52,328 bases of DNA, from positions 1 to 52,328 of the forward strand of contig JAXHVO010000027.1 of the NCBI GenBank assembly GCA_034189135.1, in the 5' to 3' direction. Origin of the DNA: Thermodesulfobacteriota bacterium. GTDB lineage: Bacteria; Desulfobacterota; Desulfobacteria; Desulfobacterales; JAUWMJ01. Below, one piece after another: positions 43,887-51,817 of this stretch. Position 1 is the stretch's first letter; every line of letters begins with the position of its first letter. Under the pieces are notes generated by a model. It made no database searches. It had not been told where the DNA came from and saw only the letters and a program-made list of their open reading frames with translations. The translations under genes were made by a program, and so were the position numbers.

Positions 43887-44642
43887 ATGAACAAGCTACC
43901 GACATGCTACGGAATCATACCTGCCCGATATCAATCCACACGTTTTCCGGGAAAACCGCTGGCCGATATTCTCGGCAAACCGATGTTCTGGCATGTCTTC
44001 AAGCAAGCCAGTTTGTGTCCTGAACTCGAAAGTGTGGTGCTGGCAACGGACGATGAGCGAATTTTGTCTGCGGCAAAAAAACTCGATGTCCCGGTGGTCA
44101 TGACCAAAGAGAACCACCACAGTGGAACCGATCGGGTGCTGGAAGCCGCCGAATCCATAAAAGTTCCCCGGGATGCTGTGGTCATAAACATTCAGGGAGA
44201 TGAACCGGCACTCAATCCCGCTGTGATCAGCGAGCTGATTGTTCCTTTTAAAAACCCCGAGGTTCATGTCACCACCCCGGCAAGGAAAATTACCATGGAA
44301 GAGGCCCAAAGTCCGCATATGGTCAAGGTTGTTTTTACCATGAACCAAAAAGCACTCTATTTTTCCCGTTCTTCCATTCCCCATCCCAGGGAAAACCAGC
44401 AGGGTCAATTTTATGGTCATATCGGACTGTATGCTTTCCGCATGAGTGTCCTCCAGCGCTTTGTGGCGCTGCCACCCGGTCGCCTTGAAAGGATTGAAAA
44501 ACTTGAGCAGCTTCGTTTCCTGGAAAATGACATACCTGTGCAGGTGATGGTAACCACACATAGAAGTATCGGGGTCGATCGCCCGGGCGATATTGAAAAA
44601 GTCAGTAAATTGCTTAAAAAAGAAAATAACTCAGGTGGATAG
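43887..44642 (+). CDS. kdsB: 3-deoxy-manno-octulosonate cytidylyltransferase
   Basis: 251 residues from the ATG at 43887 ([20 protein letters not shown]); the frame extends upstream to 43815, but the family N-terminus begins at the later ATG. Nucleotide-binding [14 protein letters not shown], then [12 protein letters not shown] and SRSSIPHPR. Activates KDO as CMP-KDO for lipid A core assembly, consistent with lptD and lnt in the window. Followed 60 nt later by the giant GlmS-like gene. Confidence 0.95.
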   Translation: MNKLPTCYGIIPARYQSTRFPGKPLADILGKPMFWHVFKQASLCPELESVVLATDDERILSAAKKLDVPVVMTKENHHSGTDRVLEAAESIKVPRDAVVINIQGDEPALNPAVISELIVPFKNPEVHVTTPARKITMEEAQSPHMVKVVFTMNQKALYFSRSSIPHPRENQQGQFYGHIGLYAFRMSVLQRFVALPPGRLERIEKLEQLRFLENDIPVQVMVTTHRSIGVDRPGDIEKVSKLLKKENNSGG

Positions 44643-44702
44643 ATTGAAGTCTAAACACCTTAAGCCTGACTACGTGAGTAGTTACAAAAAAAGAGAATAA
44701 AA

Positions 44703-47700
44703 ATGAAAAAACCCGAAAAAGCATACTTTAAAATCATGGTTGGAAAAATGGGCGCATTTTTTCTAGCTGCCTGTAAACTTGCTTATCGCTGCCTGATGGC
44801 AAATGTTTATTTTTGCAATAGCAAATCCAGCGCAGTGGAAAATTCCATTATCTTTTTTCCTTATGCGGAAAACGTTCTCAATTGTGGACTTGCAGGCATC
44901 GTTTCATTTAAGGGCAAAGACAAGGCCGATCGGTCAGTCGACATGGCCTCTTTAGACGACATGGCTCAAAAAATGAGCCGGTTTTCCTATACGGCCTGTG
45001 AGAAAAACAATGACTCTTTTGACAGTCATTATCTTGGTGAAAATGACCTGATCGACTCTTTGTTACAATCCGTCCGTACACTCAAAGAAAAAGATTTTTT
45101 TTACCATCTTTTCATGAATGGAGACACACAGGACGAACTTGTAAAATTGGCAGATTTCCTTTCCAATACCATTGATACCGAAGTGAAATTGCTGTCTGAC
45201 CATATGGGGCATCTGGATACCCAAGCGGTCGATACCATCACCCAACGAATTGAAAGCTTAAAAGATATTGCCTGGTGTATTCATGCTGAAATCATAGACA
45301 ATTTAATAAAGGTGAAGGATCTGCTCAGTCTTTGCCCGACTTCGCCTACCTTTTCATCGGTCAGTATATTTAAAAATATTAATGCGGTGCTTAACAGCAT
45401 TGATCGGCTGGAAGTCCGGGGGCGTGATTCGGCAGGTATCTCTTTGATGTTTATCCTGGAAAAGAGCCAGTTTAAAAGATTTGAAAAATCAATTAAAAGT
45501 GCCAACCTTTATGACCGGTTTAAAGAGCGGTCGGCCCAGGAGGTTCTTACCAACATGGGCATCAGTGTGAATGAAACCAAAGATGAAAGCGGTGAAGAAC
45601 TCTCAGCGATCACGCTTACTTATAAAGTTGCGGCTGAAATAGGAAAACTGGGAGATAATATTAAGTTTTTGCGAAAACAGATTAAAAACGACCCTGTACT
45701 TCAAATCGTGGCCGGTTTTCCCCACCGGTTTCACACTGTTTCTTCCCATACACGATGGGCATCGGTTGGCGCGATCACCGAGGCAAACTGTCACCCGGTG
45801 GACAACGATGTACCTGGAAGCGAAACGGAAAAAACCGGAATCATTCATGTGTGCTTAAATGGCGATATCGATAACTACCTTCAGTTGAAAGCGGAATTTG
45901 AATCAGAGGGAAATTCTATCCACAGCGACATCACCTCCGATACTAAAATCATTCCCCTCCGGATTGAAAAGTATCTTAAACAGGGCCACCGTGTTCGTGA
46001 AGCATTTCGGCTGGCGGTCAATGATTTTGAAGGATCCCACGCCATATCCATGCATACCGATCTTGCACCCGGCAAGCTTTTTCTGGCCCAGAAAGGAAGT
46101 GGACAGTCTATATTTATTGGACTGGCGAACCATCATTACATGCCGGTTTCTGAAGTTTACGGGTTTATTGAAGAGACTCAATCCTTTATTAAAATGGACG
46201 GGGAAACAGTTGCCGATGGGATTGAAGGAACAACCCAGGGACAGGTTTTCACTCTCAGTCAGCAATCAGCGGGAGGCATTCATGGCATCCAGGCCATGTT
46301 TTATGACGGAACTCCGATAAATCTGGGCGAAAAAGATGTTAAACATACCGAAATCACCTCAAGAGACATCGATCGCCAGAAGTTTCCCCACTATTTTTTA
46401 AAAGAGATTTCAGAATCTCCCATCTCAGTGGAAAAAACTATTCAAAACCGCTGGAAGATTAAACCCGGCGAAAAAGACACTTATATTACGGCCATGGATG
46501 AAACCATCATACCCCGATCATTACAACAGGCCCTGGCTGAAAACCGGATACGACGGATATTTTTTGTGGGGCAGGGTACGGCGGGGGTCGCCTCCCTGGC
46601 ATGTGCCAACATTATGACTTATTACCTGGATGATCCGGGGATACAAATCGATGCGCTCAAAGCCTCGGAACTTTCCGGGTTTAAGCTTGACGAAAAAGAT
46701 GATGCGCAGAGCATGATCGACACTCTTGTTATCGCCATCAGCCAGTCAGGAACGACCACCGACACCAATCGTTCGATTGAAATGGTGAAAGATCGGGGCG
46801 CGTATACCCTTGCCATTGTCAACCGGAGAGATTCGGATATCACCTTCAAAGTGAACGGCGTCATGTATACCAGCAGTGGCAGGGATATTGAAATGTCAGT
46901 GGCTTCAACAAAGGCATTTTATTCCCAGATTATTGCCGGAGCTCTCCTGGGGCTTTTTATAGCCGACTTGCAAGGTCGCAGAAATGATGCCTTCATATCA
47001 GAGGAGATAAAACGACTTTTGAAAATTCCTTCGCAAATGAGAAAAGTTCTGGCAATGAGAAGTAAAATCGAGCAATCCGCCGGAAGACTCGCCCCGACCA
47101 GAACATACTGGGCGGCGGTCGGAAGCGGCCCCAACAAGGCTTCGGCAGATGAGATACGTATCAAGCTTTCCGAGCTTTGTTACAAGACGATTTCGTCCGA
47201 CTTTGTGGAGGACAAGAAGCATATAGACCTTTCATCCGAGCCGCTTATCATCGTCTGTGCAGCCGGGACAAGGCCCACCGTCATCGGTGATATTATAAAA
47301 GATACGGCTATATTTAAAGCGCATAAGGCCATGCCCGTGGTCATCGCTGATGAGGGGGAAAACGGGTTTGATACCTATGCCGAGGATGTCTTCCATGTTC
47401 CTGTGGTCAGTGAACATCTTGCCCCCATTCTAAACACGCTGGTGGGACATATCTGGGGATATTACGCCGCCTTGGCCATAAACAAGGGGTCGCGTTTTCT
47501 CTACGGTTTCCAGGAAGAAATTCGAAATACGTTGGACAAACATGCCCAAAAAGGCAGCGATGTCTACGAAGCAATTCTGGAAAAATCGTTCAGGGAAAAG
47601 ATAATGACCTTTTATACTGAACTTAGACGAAAGAAAACCCAAAACCGTTTTCCGGCCGCCATGGGACTCGAAGCCGCATCGGATCTGACGCTTCTTCTTA

Positions 47701-48479
47701 AATACCTGGCCGGAAGGCTTCCGGTGTCTGATTTTGAGCTTGAATTTGGTGTAAAAGGAACACCGCTCAACATGCTGAACAGGCTTTTCAGGTGCCTGGG
47801 TGAGTCGATCAACAGCATGGCCCGTCCTGTGGATGCCATCAAGCACCAGGCAAAAACAGTTACCGTGGGAACCAGTCGAATCAGTGAAAAGGTCGAAGGG
47901 ATACTTTTTGAAGCTTTGGCTGCCCACCATTTCAATACCTACCAGTTGATAAACAGAAATATTCTGGTTCTTAAAAACCTGCAACAAATCGTTTCCGATA
48001 TCAAAGGAGCGATTCGTTACAAAATCGGAAATTTAAATCTTCTTGGTGAACCGACGGATGAAACCACTATCGAGGTATTGAAAAAGGAAGGGGTGCTTAA
48101 ACCTATTCCATCCCGGGTGGAAACCGACACGAAGCTAAAAGGAACAAAGAAAATCATTGTCAGACAGGGAAATGTCTATATCGGCAAAGGTCGTAAAGAT
48201 GACAGGAGCATTATTGTGATCCCCATCATTTCTACCTCCCCGGATATGCCGAACATGATTGAATACCTGCTGTTGCTGAATATCGGTTTTAAAGAGAATA
48301 TTCCACTTTCAACCAAAATAAAGGCCCTGGGGGGCAAGTACGAGCATATCAAGAATATCGTTCAGGAAAACAGCGCCCCATGGGATGACCGGCACCTGGA
48401 ATTGGTTGAAACGGATACCCTTTTCGGAAGATCGGCAGAAAAGATAGGAGAATTTATCGTATCAAGCCTGAGAAAGTAA
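44703..48479 (+). CDS. Giant GlmS-like protein: glutamine amidotransferase plus SIS domains
   Basis: 1258 residues, about twice GlmS (609). Class II amidotransferase motifs are recognisable but spread apart: CGLAGIV with C61 (nucleophile, here behind a 60-residue leader), RGRDSAG (~239), HTRWASVG (~349), NGDIDN, and SDTKIIP. The SIS region follows: HYFLKEISESP, FFVGQGTAG, ISQSGTTTDT, then the second SIS motif AVGSGPNKASADEIRIKLSE with VEDKKHID in place of AGELKHGP. About 300 further C-terminal residues have no counterpart in GlmS. It may make or use amino sugars for the envelope. The leader would have to be removed to free C61. Confidence 0.82.
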   Translation: MKKPEKAYFKIMVGKMGAFFLAACKLAYRCLMANVYFCNSKSSAVENSIIFFPYAENVLNCGLAGIVSFKGKDKADRSVDMASLDDMAQKMSRFSYTACEKNNDSFDSHYLGENDLIDSLLQSVRTLKEKDFFYHLFMNGDTQDELVKLADFLSNTIDTEVKLLSDHMGHLDTQAVDTITQRIESLKDIAWCIHAEIIDNLIKVKDLLSLCPTSPTFSSVSIFKNINAVLNSIDRLEVRGRDSAGISLMFILEKSQFKRFEKSIKSANLYDRFKERSAQEVLTNMGISVNETKDESGEELSAITLTYKVAAEIGKLGDNIKFLRKQIKNDPVLQIVAGFPHRFHTVSSHTRWASVGAITEANCHPVDNDVPGSETEKTGIIHVCLNGDIDNYLQLKAEFESEGNSIHSDITSDTKIIPLRIEKYLKQGHRVREAFRLAVNDFEGSHAISMHTDLAPGKLFLAQKGSGQSIFIGLANHHYMPVSEVYGFIEETQSFIKMDGETVADGIEGTTQGQVFTLSQQSAGGIHGIQAMFYDGTPINLGEKDVKHTEITSRDIDRQKFPHYFLKEISESPISVEKTIQNRWKIKPGEKDTYITAMDETIIPRSLQQALAENRIRRIFFVGQGTAGVASLACANIMTYYLDDPGIQIDALKASELSGFKLDEKDDAQSMIDTLVIAISQSGTTTDTNRSIEMVKDRGAYTLAIVNRRDSDITFKVNGVMYTSSGRDIEMSVASTKAFYSQIIAGALLGLFIADLQGRRNDAFISEEIKRLLKIPSQMRKVLAMRSKIEQSAGRLAPTRTYWAAVGSGPNKASADEIRIKLSELCYKTISSDFVEDKKHIDLSSEPLIIVCAAGTRPTVIGDIIKDTAIFKAHKAMPVVIADEGENGFDTYAEDVFHVPVVSEHLAPILNTLVGHIWGYYAALAINKGSRFLYGFQEEIRNTLDKHAQKGSDVYEAILEKSFREKIMTFYTELRRKKTQNRFPAAMGLEAASDLTLLLKYLAGRLPVSDFELEFGVKGTPLNMLNRLFRCLGESINSMARPVDAIKHQAKTVTVGTSRISEKVEGILFEALAAHHFNTYQLINRNILVLKNLQQIVSDIKGAIRYKIGNLNLLGEPTDETTIEVLKKEGVLKPIPSRVETDTKLKGTKKIIVRQGNVYIGKGRKDDRSIIVIPIISTSPDMPNMIEYLLLLNIGFKENIPLSTKIKALGGKYEHIKNIVQENSAPWDDRHLELVETDTLFGRSAEKIGEFIVSSLRK

Positions 48480-48528
48480 ACGCATTTCTTGTTAACTGAG
48501 CTGTTGTAAAAACACGGGAGGTATCACC

Positions 48529-48711
48529 ATGAGTAAAGCAGCGCCTGATATAAATAAGAAAAAGATGAAAAAACGATCGATAATCGATCGTCGCTCAGGT
48601 GATGACCGACGCAAAAGCTACAGCTTGGATTACTTTGAAAATGAAGGAAAGGAAAGAAGAGTTAACGAAGAGCGCCGGAAGCAGGGTGAACGCAGATCCG
48701 ATCAAAAATAA
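48529..48711 (+). CDS. Small Arg-rich protein with repeated ERR/DRR motifs
   Basis: 60 residues, behind a good ribosome site (gggaggt). Very basic and charged, with repeated RRSGDDRR, KERRVNEERR and GERRSDQ units and one aromatic segment (YSLDYFENEG). Similar Arg-rich tails are seen at the N-termini of some deltaproteobacterial PilZ-type or hypothetical proteins, but no domain is identifiable here. Function unknown; nucleic-acid or c-di-GMP binding is only a guess. It follows the GlmS-like gene by 49 nt. Confidence 0.6.
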   Translation: MSKAAPDINKKKMKKRSIIDRRSGDDRRKSYSLDYFENEGKERRVNEERRKQGERRSDQK

Positions 48712-48797
48712 ATATTGTAGGCCTGGGAAAGGTTTCAGCTAAGCAGTTGCTGTATTTTAGAATTATTAATTCTTTATTCGTTGGCCATGGAATAATA

Positions 48798-48827
48798 TTG
48801 ACATTGACGCCATAAGTTCTATATTAT
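48798..48827 (+). promoter_or_regulatory. Promoter of the hicBA pair
   Basis: TTGACA at 48798-48803, then TATATT at 48820-48825 (16-nt spacing) or TATTAT at 48822-48827 (18 nt). An imperfect palindrome at 48853-48875 (gatcaacga...tgaagatc) between promoter and gene is a plausible operator, since such pairs are usually self-repressed. Confidence 0.55.
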
Positions 48828-48912
48828 CTATTAGTTTCAAAGGATTATATAAGATCAACGATATCATTGAAGATCCCATTTTCCTGTAAAATATTGATTA
48901 TGAGGTGCTCCG

Positions 48913-49119
48913 ATGAATATATTTACCGCTATTTTGCATAAAGAAGAAGATTTCTATGTGGCACTATGTCCCGAGGTAGGAACGGCCAGCCAGGGGGAGA
49001 CCATTGAAAAGGCTGTAAAAAATCTCCAGGAAGCGACAGAGCTTTATCTGGAAGAATTTCCCATGGATCAAACGTCCCGCTCACTTATGACCACCTTTGA
49101 AGTGTCAGCCCATGCCTGA
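48913..49119 (+). CDS. hicB: HicB-like antitoxin
   Basis: 68 residues, the short HicB form: a partial RNase-H-like fold beginning MNIFTAILHKEEDFYVALCP with the typical VGTASQGETIEKAVKNLQEATELYLEE-like helix segment, and no C-terminal DNA-binding domain. It neutralises the HicA toxin encoded immediately downstream (8-nt overlap). Order is antitoxin first. Preceded by a good sigma-70 promoter. Confidence 0.88.
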   Translation: MNIFTAILHKEEDFYVALCPEVGTASQGETIEKAVKNLQEATELYLEEFPMDQTSRSLMTTFEVSAHA

Positions 49120-49336
49120 ACTTCCCAGAATATCAGGCAATGAAGCCATTAACGCATTCAAAAGACTCGGTTTTTATCAGGCACGCCAGAAAGGTAGCCA
49201 CGTTGTGATGCGCAAGGATGACCGAGGATGTGTCATACCTTTGCATAAAAATCTTGCCATTGGAACACTAAGAAACGCAATCCGACAGGCCGGCGTTTCC
49301 GTTGACGAATTTGTTGTTGCCTATAAAGAGAAATAA
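49112..49336 (+). CDS. hicA: HicA toxin (mRNA interferase)
   Basis: 74 residues from the ATG at 49112; an in-frame ATG at 49097 lies deeper inside hicB. dsRBD-like HicA fold: RISGNEAINAFKRLGF, then GSHVVMRKDD with the catalytic His, and VIPLHKNLAIGTLRNAIRQAG. It cleaves mRNA when not bound by HicB. Intact, with no frameshift. Confidence 0.92.
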   Translation: MPELPRISGNEAINAFKRLGFYQARQKGSHVVMRKDDRGCVIPLHKNLAIGTLRNAIRQAGVSVDEFVVAYKEK

Positions 49337-49540
49337 TCCCCCCAGAAGTCGCTTGGCTGTTTTAATTTCCGCCCGAACGATTAAGATTTCAATTATCCGG
49401 TTGCTGGTCAGATGTTATTTCCCACGCTTTTATCGTAATATTGGGTTGCGGATCACGGGCCCATCAAATTATAACTCAAGTTTCGCACCCCGGTTTGGCG
49501 AAAAGAAATGTCCTGATGGCACGTAAAATATAAAATCAGA

Positions 49541-49746
49541 TGTGAATCGAAACGGTTGTATTCTTTTCTGTAAGGGGATATGTGGGTCATCTGTTCCACC
49601 TTTTCGCAGTGTCCGGGTATTTGGGATAGACCGTCCTTTTTATATTGTTTAGCAACGGGTAGACTTTATCCCAAATATCCGGACACGCTGCAACCGATTT
49701 AATTCATATCCCCTGGAAGAAAATAATATAACTGTCTCGATTCACA
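49541..49746. repeat. Long imperfect palindrome (REPIN/MITE-like)
   Basis: The left arm begins gtgaatcga (49542) and the right arm ends tcgattcac (49745). Matching inner blocks include ggggatatg/catatcccc and gtgtccgggtatttgggata against tatcccaaatatccggacac. Each arm is ~90 nt with a ~35-nt loop. It is enclosed by a 21-bp perfect inverted repeat at 49471-49491 and 49796-49816. A plausible substrate of the adjacent RAYT transposase. Confidence 0.75.
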
Positions 49747-49822
49747 CCTTCAACACCAATCGGTGCCTTAAAAATTTATGCTCCACCGTAGATAAGGGGT
49801 GCGAAACTTGAGTTATAAGATT

Positions 49823-50830
49823 CTATTTATCGATTAGTGAGTATTCATTTTCTGACGCTATTTGCTCTCCACGCTGAACACTCATGCTGACCGCCGGTTG
49901 CGAGATATTAAGCTTCAAAGCCAAATCCGTCATGGTAAACCCCAACTCCCTGACCGCCCAGTAACACAAAAGACTTCTTGCTTTGACTTTTATCGGCTGC
50001 TTTCCGGGTTGAAATATATCTTCCGGGTGAATGGAAAAAATATGAGCCACTCTATCTGAAAGTTTATCTATATTATAACCCTTTGATTTCAGATCATACT
50101 TTCGGTCCAGAGCCTCATTGGCAGACCTTAAAACCCTTTCAACAAAATCAGAATCGCCCAGCACACGCTCGTCACTTTTAGAGTGAATCTTAGCTCGCCG
50201 AAGAGATTTGAGCATAGTCCAGCCGCCACTGCTTCGGATGAGGCCGCCTCCGGTGAGGTCATGACGCTTCCCTTGCTGGATACCTTTCTGAACGAATATT
50301 TTATAGCGGCGTCGCGCTGTTGATCTGTTTTCATGGAACAGTTTCAGCACATAATTATCATCCTGCCATTCTTTTTTCTTGTTACCCATAATAACGGCGT
50401 GTCCGCAAAAAGAATATTTGTCCAGTGCCTTGATGTCCGCAACTAACTTGGCTCGAATCGGATTAAGGTGGATATAGCGGACCAGTTCCAATAGGTAGGT
50501 ATCTTCCTGACACAGAATCGATTTGTAACGGTTCTGAAATAGCTGGCCGCTGCGACGATGTCGGCGGTTATAATACATGGCATGTCCGGTGAGAAGCCTG
50601 CGCATCACAGTGGAAAGCGGACAAGCACCTGTACGCAATAAAAGGTGAAAGTGGTTGGGAATCAGCGCCCATGAGAAGCATTGGGTATCGGTTTCTGAAA
50701 GCACCTTTCCCAGCCGATCCAGAAAATGAATCCGGTCGACGTCATCATCAAATATGTTTCTTCGCTCGATGCCTCTGGCGATAATATGATGGAGGGCACC
50801 CGGAGCATCAATACGGGCTTTACGTTGCAT
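49823..50830 (-). CDS. REP-associated tyrosine transposase (Y1, RAYT) with C-terminal HTH
   Basis: 335 residues. The Y1 HUH domain shows HFH at 60-62 (PNHFHLLLRTG) and the catalytic Tyr Y119 (VRYIHLNPIRA). N-terminus RKARIDAPGALHHIIARG is typical of the group. The C-terminal ~90 residues (SKGYNIDKLSDRVAHIF, YWAVRELGFTMTDLALKLN) resemble a DnaA-C-type helix-turn-helix, common in deltaproteobacterial RAYTs. Such enzymes nick hairpin-forming REP DNA; here a long palindrome lies just downstream of its stop. Appears intact. Confidence 0.92.
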   Translation of the reverse strand: MQRKARIDAPGALHHIIARGIERRNIFDDDVDRIHFLDRLGKVLSETDTQCFSWALIPNHFHLLLRTGACPLSTVMRRLLTGHAMYYNRRHRRSGQLFQNRYKSILCQEDTYLLELVRYIHLNPIRAKLVADIKALDKYSFCGHAVIMGNKKKEWQDDNYVLKLFHENRSTARRRYKIFVQKGIQQGKRHDLTGGGLIRSSGGWTMLKSLRRAKIHSKSDERVLGDSDFVERVLRSANEALDRKYDLKSKGYNIDKLSDRVAHIFSIHPEDIFQPGKQPIKVKARSLLCYWAVRELGFTMTDLALKLNISQPAVSMSVQRGEQIASENEYSLIDK

Positions 50831-50892
50831 GGTAGGACTATATCATATATCAGATAAAGTAGAAACTTATAATTTTATGGGCCCGCAACCCA

Positions 50893-51113
50893 GGATCGAT
50901 ATTGGCCTGCTTCAAACCGAGGATCTTTTCAAAAGTCAAAATTATCAGTTTGAGCCGCTGAGCTTTGAGATTCTAAAAACCGCTTCCGAGATCGATGACA
51001 TCCCGGAGTTGCATGACCGGCTTATTGCCGCAACCGCCGGATATCTTGACTTGCCAATTATCACCAATGATCCTGTCATCAGAGATTCTCAATTTGTTGA
51101 AGTTCTGGAATGA
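50893..51113 (+). pseudogene. Truncated PIN-domain (VapC-like) gene, 3' part
   Basis: The last ~70 residues match the C-terminal half of PIN toxins: FEILKTASEIDDIPELHDRLIAAT-like segment with the acidic Asp (HDRLIAATA) and ITNDPVIRDS with the final Asp. The N-terminal half, with the first catalytic Asp/Glu, is missing; the frame runs into the RAYT element end at ~50892. I did not find the missing half on the other side of the element. Confidence 0.65.
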
Positions 51114-51459
51114 TTTTAAAATAAGGAAGCCGCTTGTCTATCTTAACCGTTCCCGCCTGTCATGATAAAGTGCATTTATACATAAGTAATTTTGATCGTA
51201 CAGAATTTTTATCTATCTTATTTATTTTGCTGCGGTAAAAATGCCGTCCGATAAAATTGTCTTATGTACACTGCATTTATCACGCCAGACAGGAACTCTA
51301 CTTGCAGAAAGCGGCTGTCTTATCTTATGCCCGCCCGCCAACCCTAAAAGGATGGAATCGATTTTATTGCAATTAAAAAGAAAAGGCAGTAACGCTTAGC
51401 CAGCTACTGCCTTGTGTTTAATTGAAATTTCAACAACTACACCCACAAGCCATTCTACA
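51114..51459. repeat. Gap with a ~60-bp imperfect inverted repeat
   Basis: Left arm 51126-51186 (agccgcttgtctat...tgataaagtgcatttata) pairs with right arm ~51261-51325, with matching blocks cttatgta, tgcatttatca, caggaac and gcggct. The spacer is ~75 nt of AT-rich DNA. Looks like a REP/MITE-type hairpin in the accessory segment. No gene seen; a terminator follows at 51375-51413. Confidence 0.5.
51375..51413 (-). terminator. Rho-independent terminator for the minus-strand pair
   Basis: On the minus strand a 9-bp stem (aaggcagta / tactgcctt, 13-nt loop) is followed by ttctttttaatt. It lies 46 nt after the stop of the zinc-ribbon membrane protein and would end the RHS-linked transcript. Confidence 0.7.
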
Positions 51460-51783
51460 TTACTTCTTGTGTTTATTTTGGTATACTCCAAGCCCGCAAT
51501 TCATACATTTGCTCGAAAAACCGTTTGCCCAAAATTTTGACCAGAAGAAAAACTTATTACAATTTGGACATCTAGTAAAATTCAAAACAACAAGCTGCCA
51601 ACCAATTATAATGAAAGCTAATATTGCGAAGATTAGGGTCACCTTTTCCGATTTAAAAAGATAGTCAGTTATCCCAATAAATGGAACAAAAAATAAAATT
51701 GATAATAAAGCAATATTTCTTCTACGCAGTATCCCCCTTATTATTTTAATCAGGTCGTTATTGCCAGATGATTTTATAACCAT
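51460..51783 (-). CDS. Small membrane protein with zinc ribbon; candidate RHS partner/immunity
   Basis: 107 residues from the ATG at 51783, chosen because agagg precedes it; a longer frame to 51948 would overlap the RHS gene and lacks a ribosome site. Two membrane helices (~24-40 IALLSILFFVPFIGI, ~50-70 VTLIFAILAFIIIGW), then a C-terminal CPNC...CMNC zinc-ribbon. I do not recognise a named family. It begins 34 nt after the end of the RHS gene, the usual place of a cognate immunity gene, but this is position-based inference. Confidence 0.6.
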   Translation of the reverse strand: MVIKSSGNNDLIKIIRGILRRRNIALLSILFFVPFIGITDYLFKSEKVTLIFAILAFIIIGWQLVVLNFTRCPNCNKFFFWSKFWANGFSSKCMNCGLGVYQNKHKK

Positions 51784-51817
51784 TTTTAACCTCTGAATTA
51801 AAAAATTGCCAACATTA

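Larger units (their letters stand above)
49441..50892. mobile_element. RAYT element with inverted heptad-type ends and a long internal palindrome
   Basis: The outer ends are inverted: left 49442-49473 (tgggttgcg...gggcccatcaaattataa) and right 50867-50892 (minus strand tgggttgcgggcccataaaa...). They differ by a 7-nt unit (gatcacg) present only on the left. Inside lie a 21-bp perfect inverted pair (49471-49491 / 49796-49816), a ~205-nt imperfect palindrome, and the transposase gene. On the right it abuts a PIN gene that lacks its 5' half. Confidence 0.6.
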
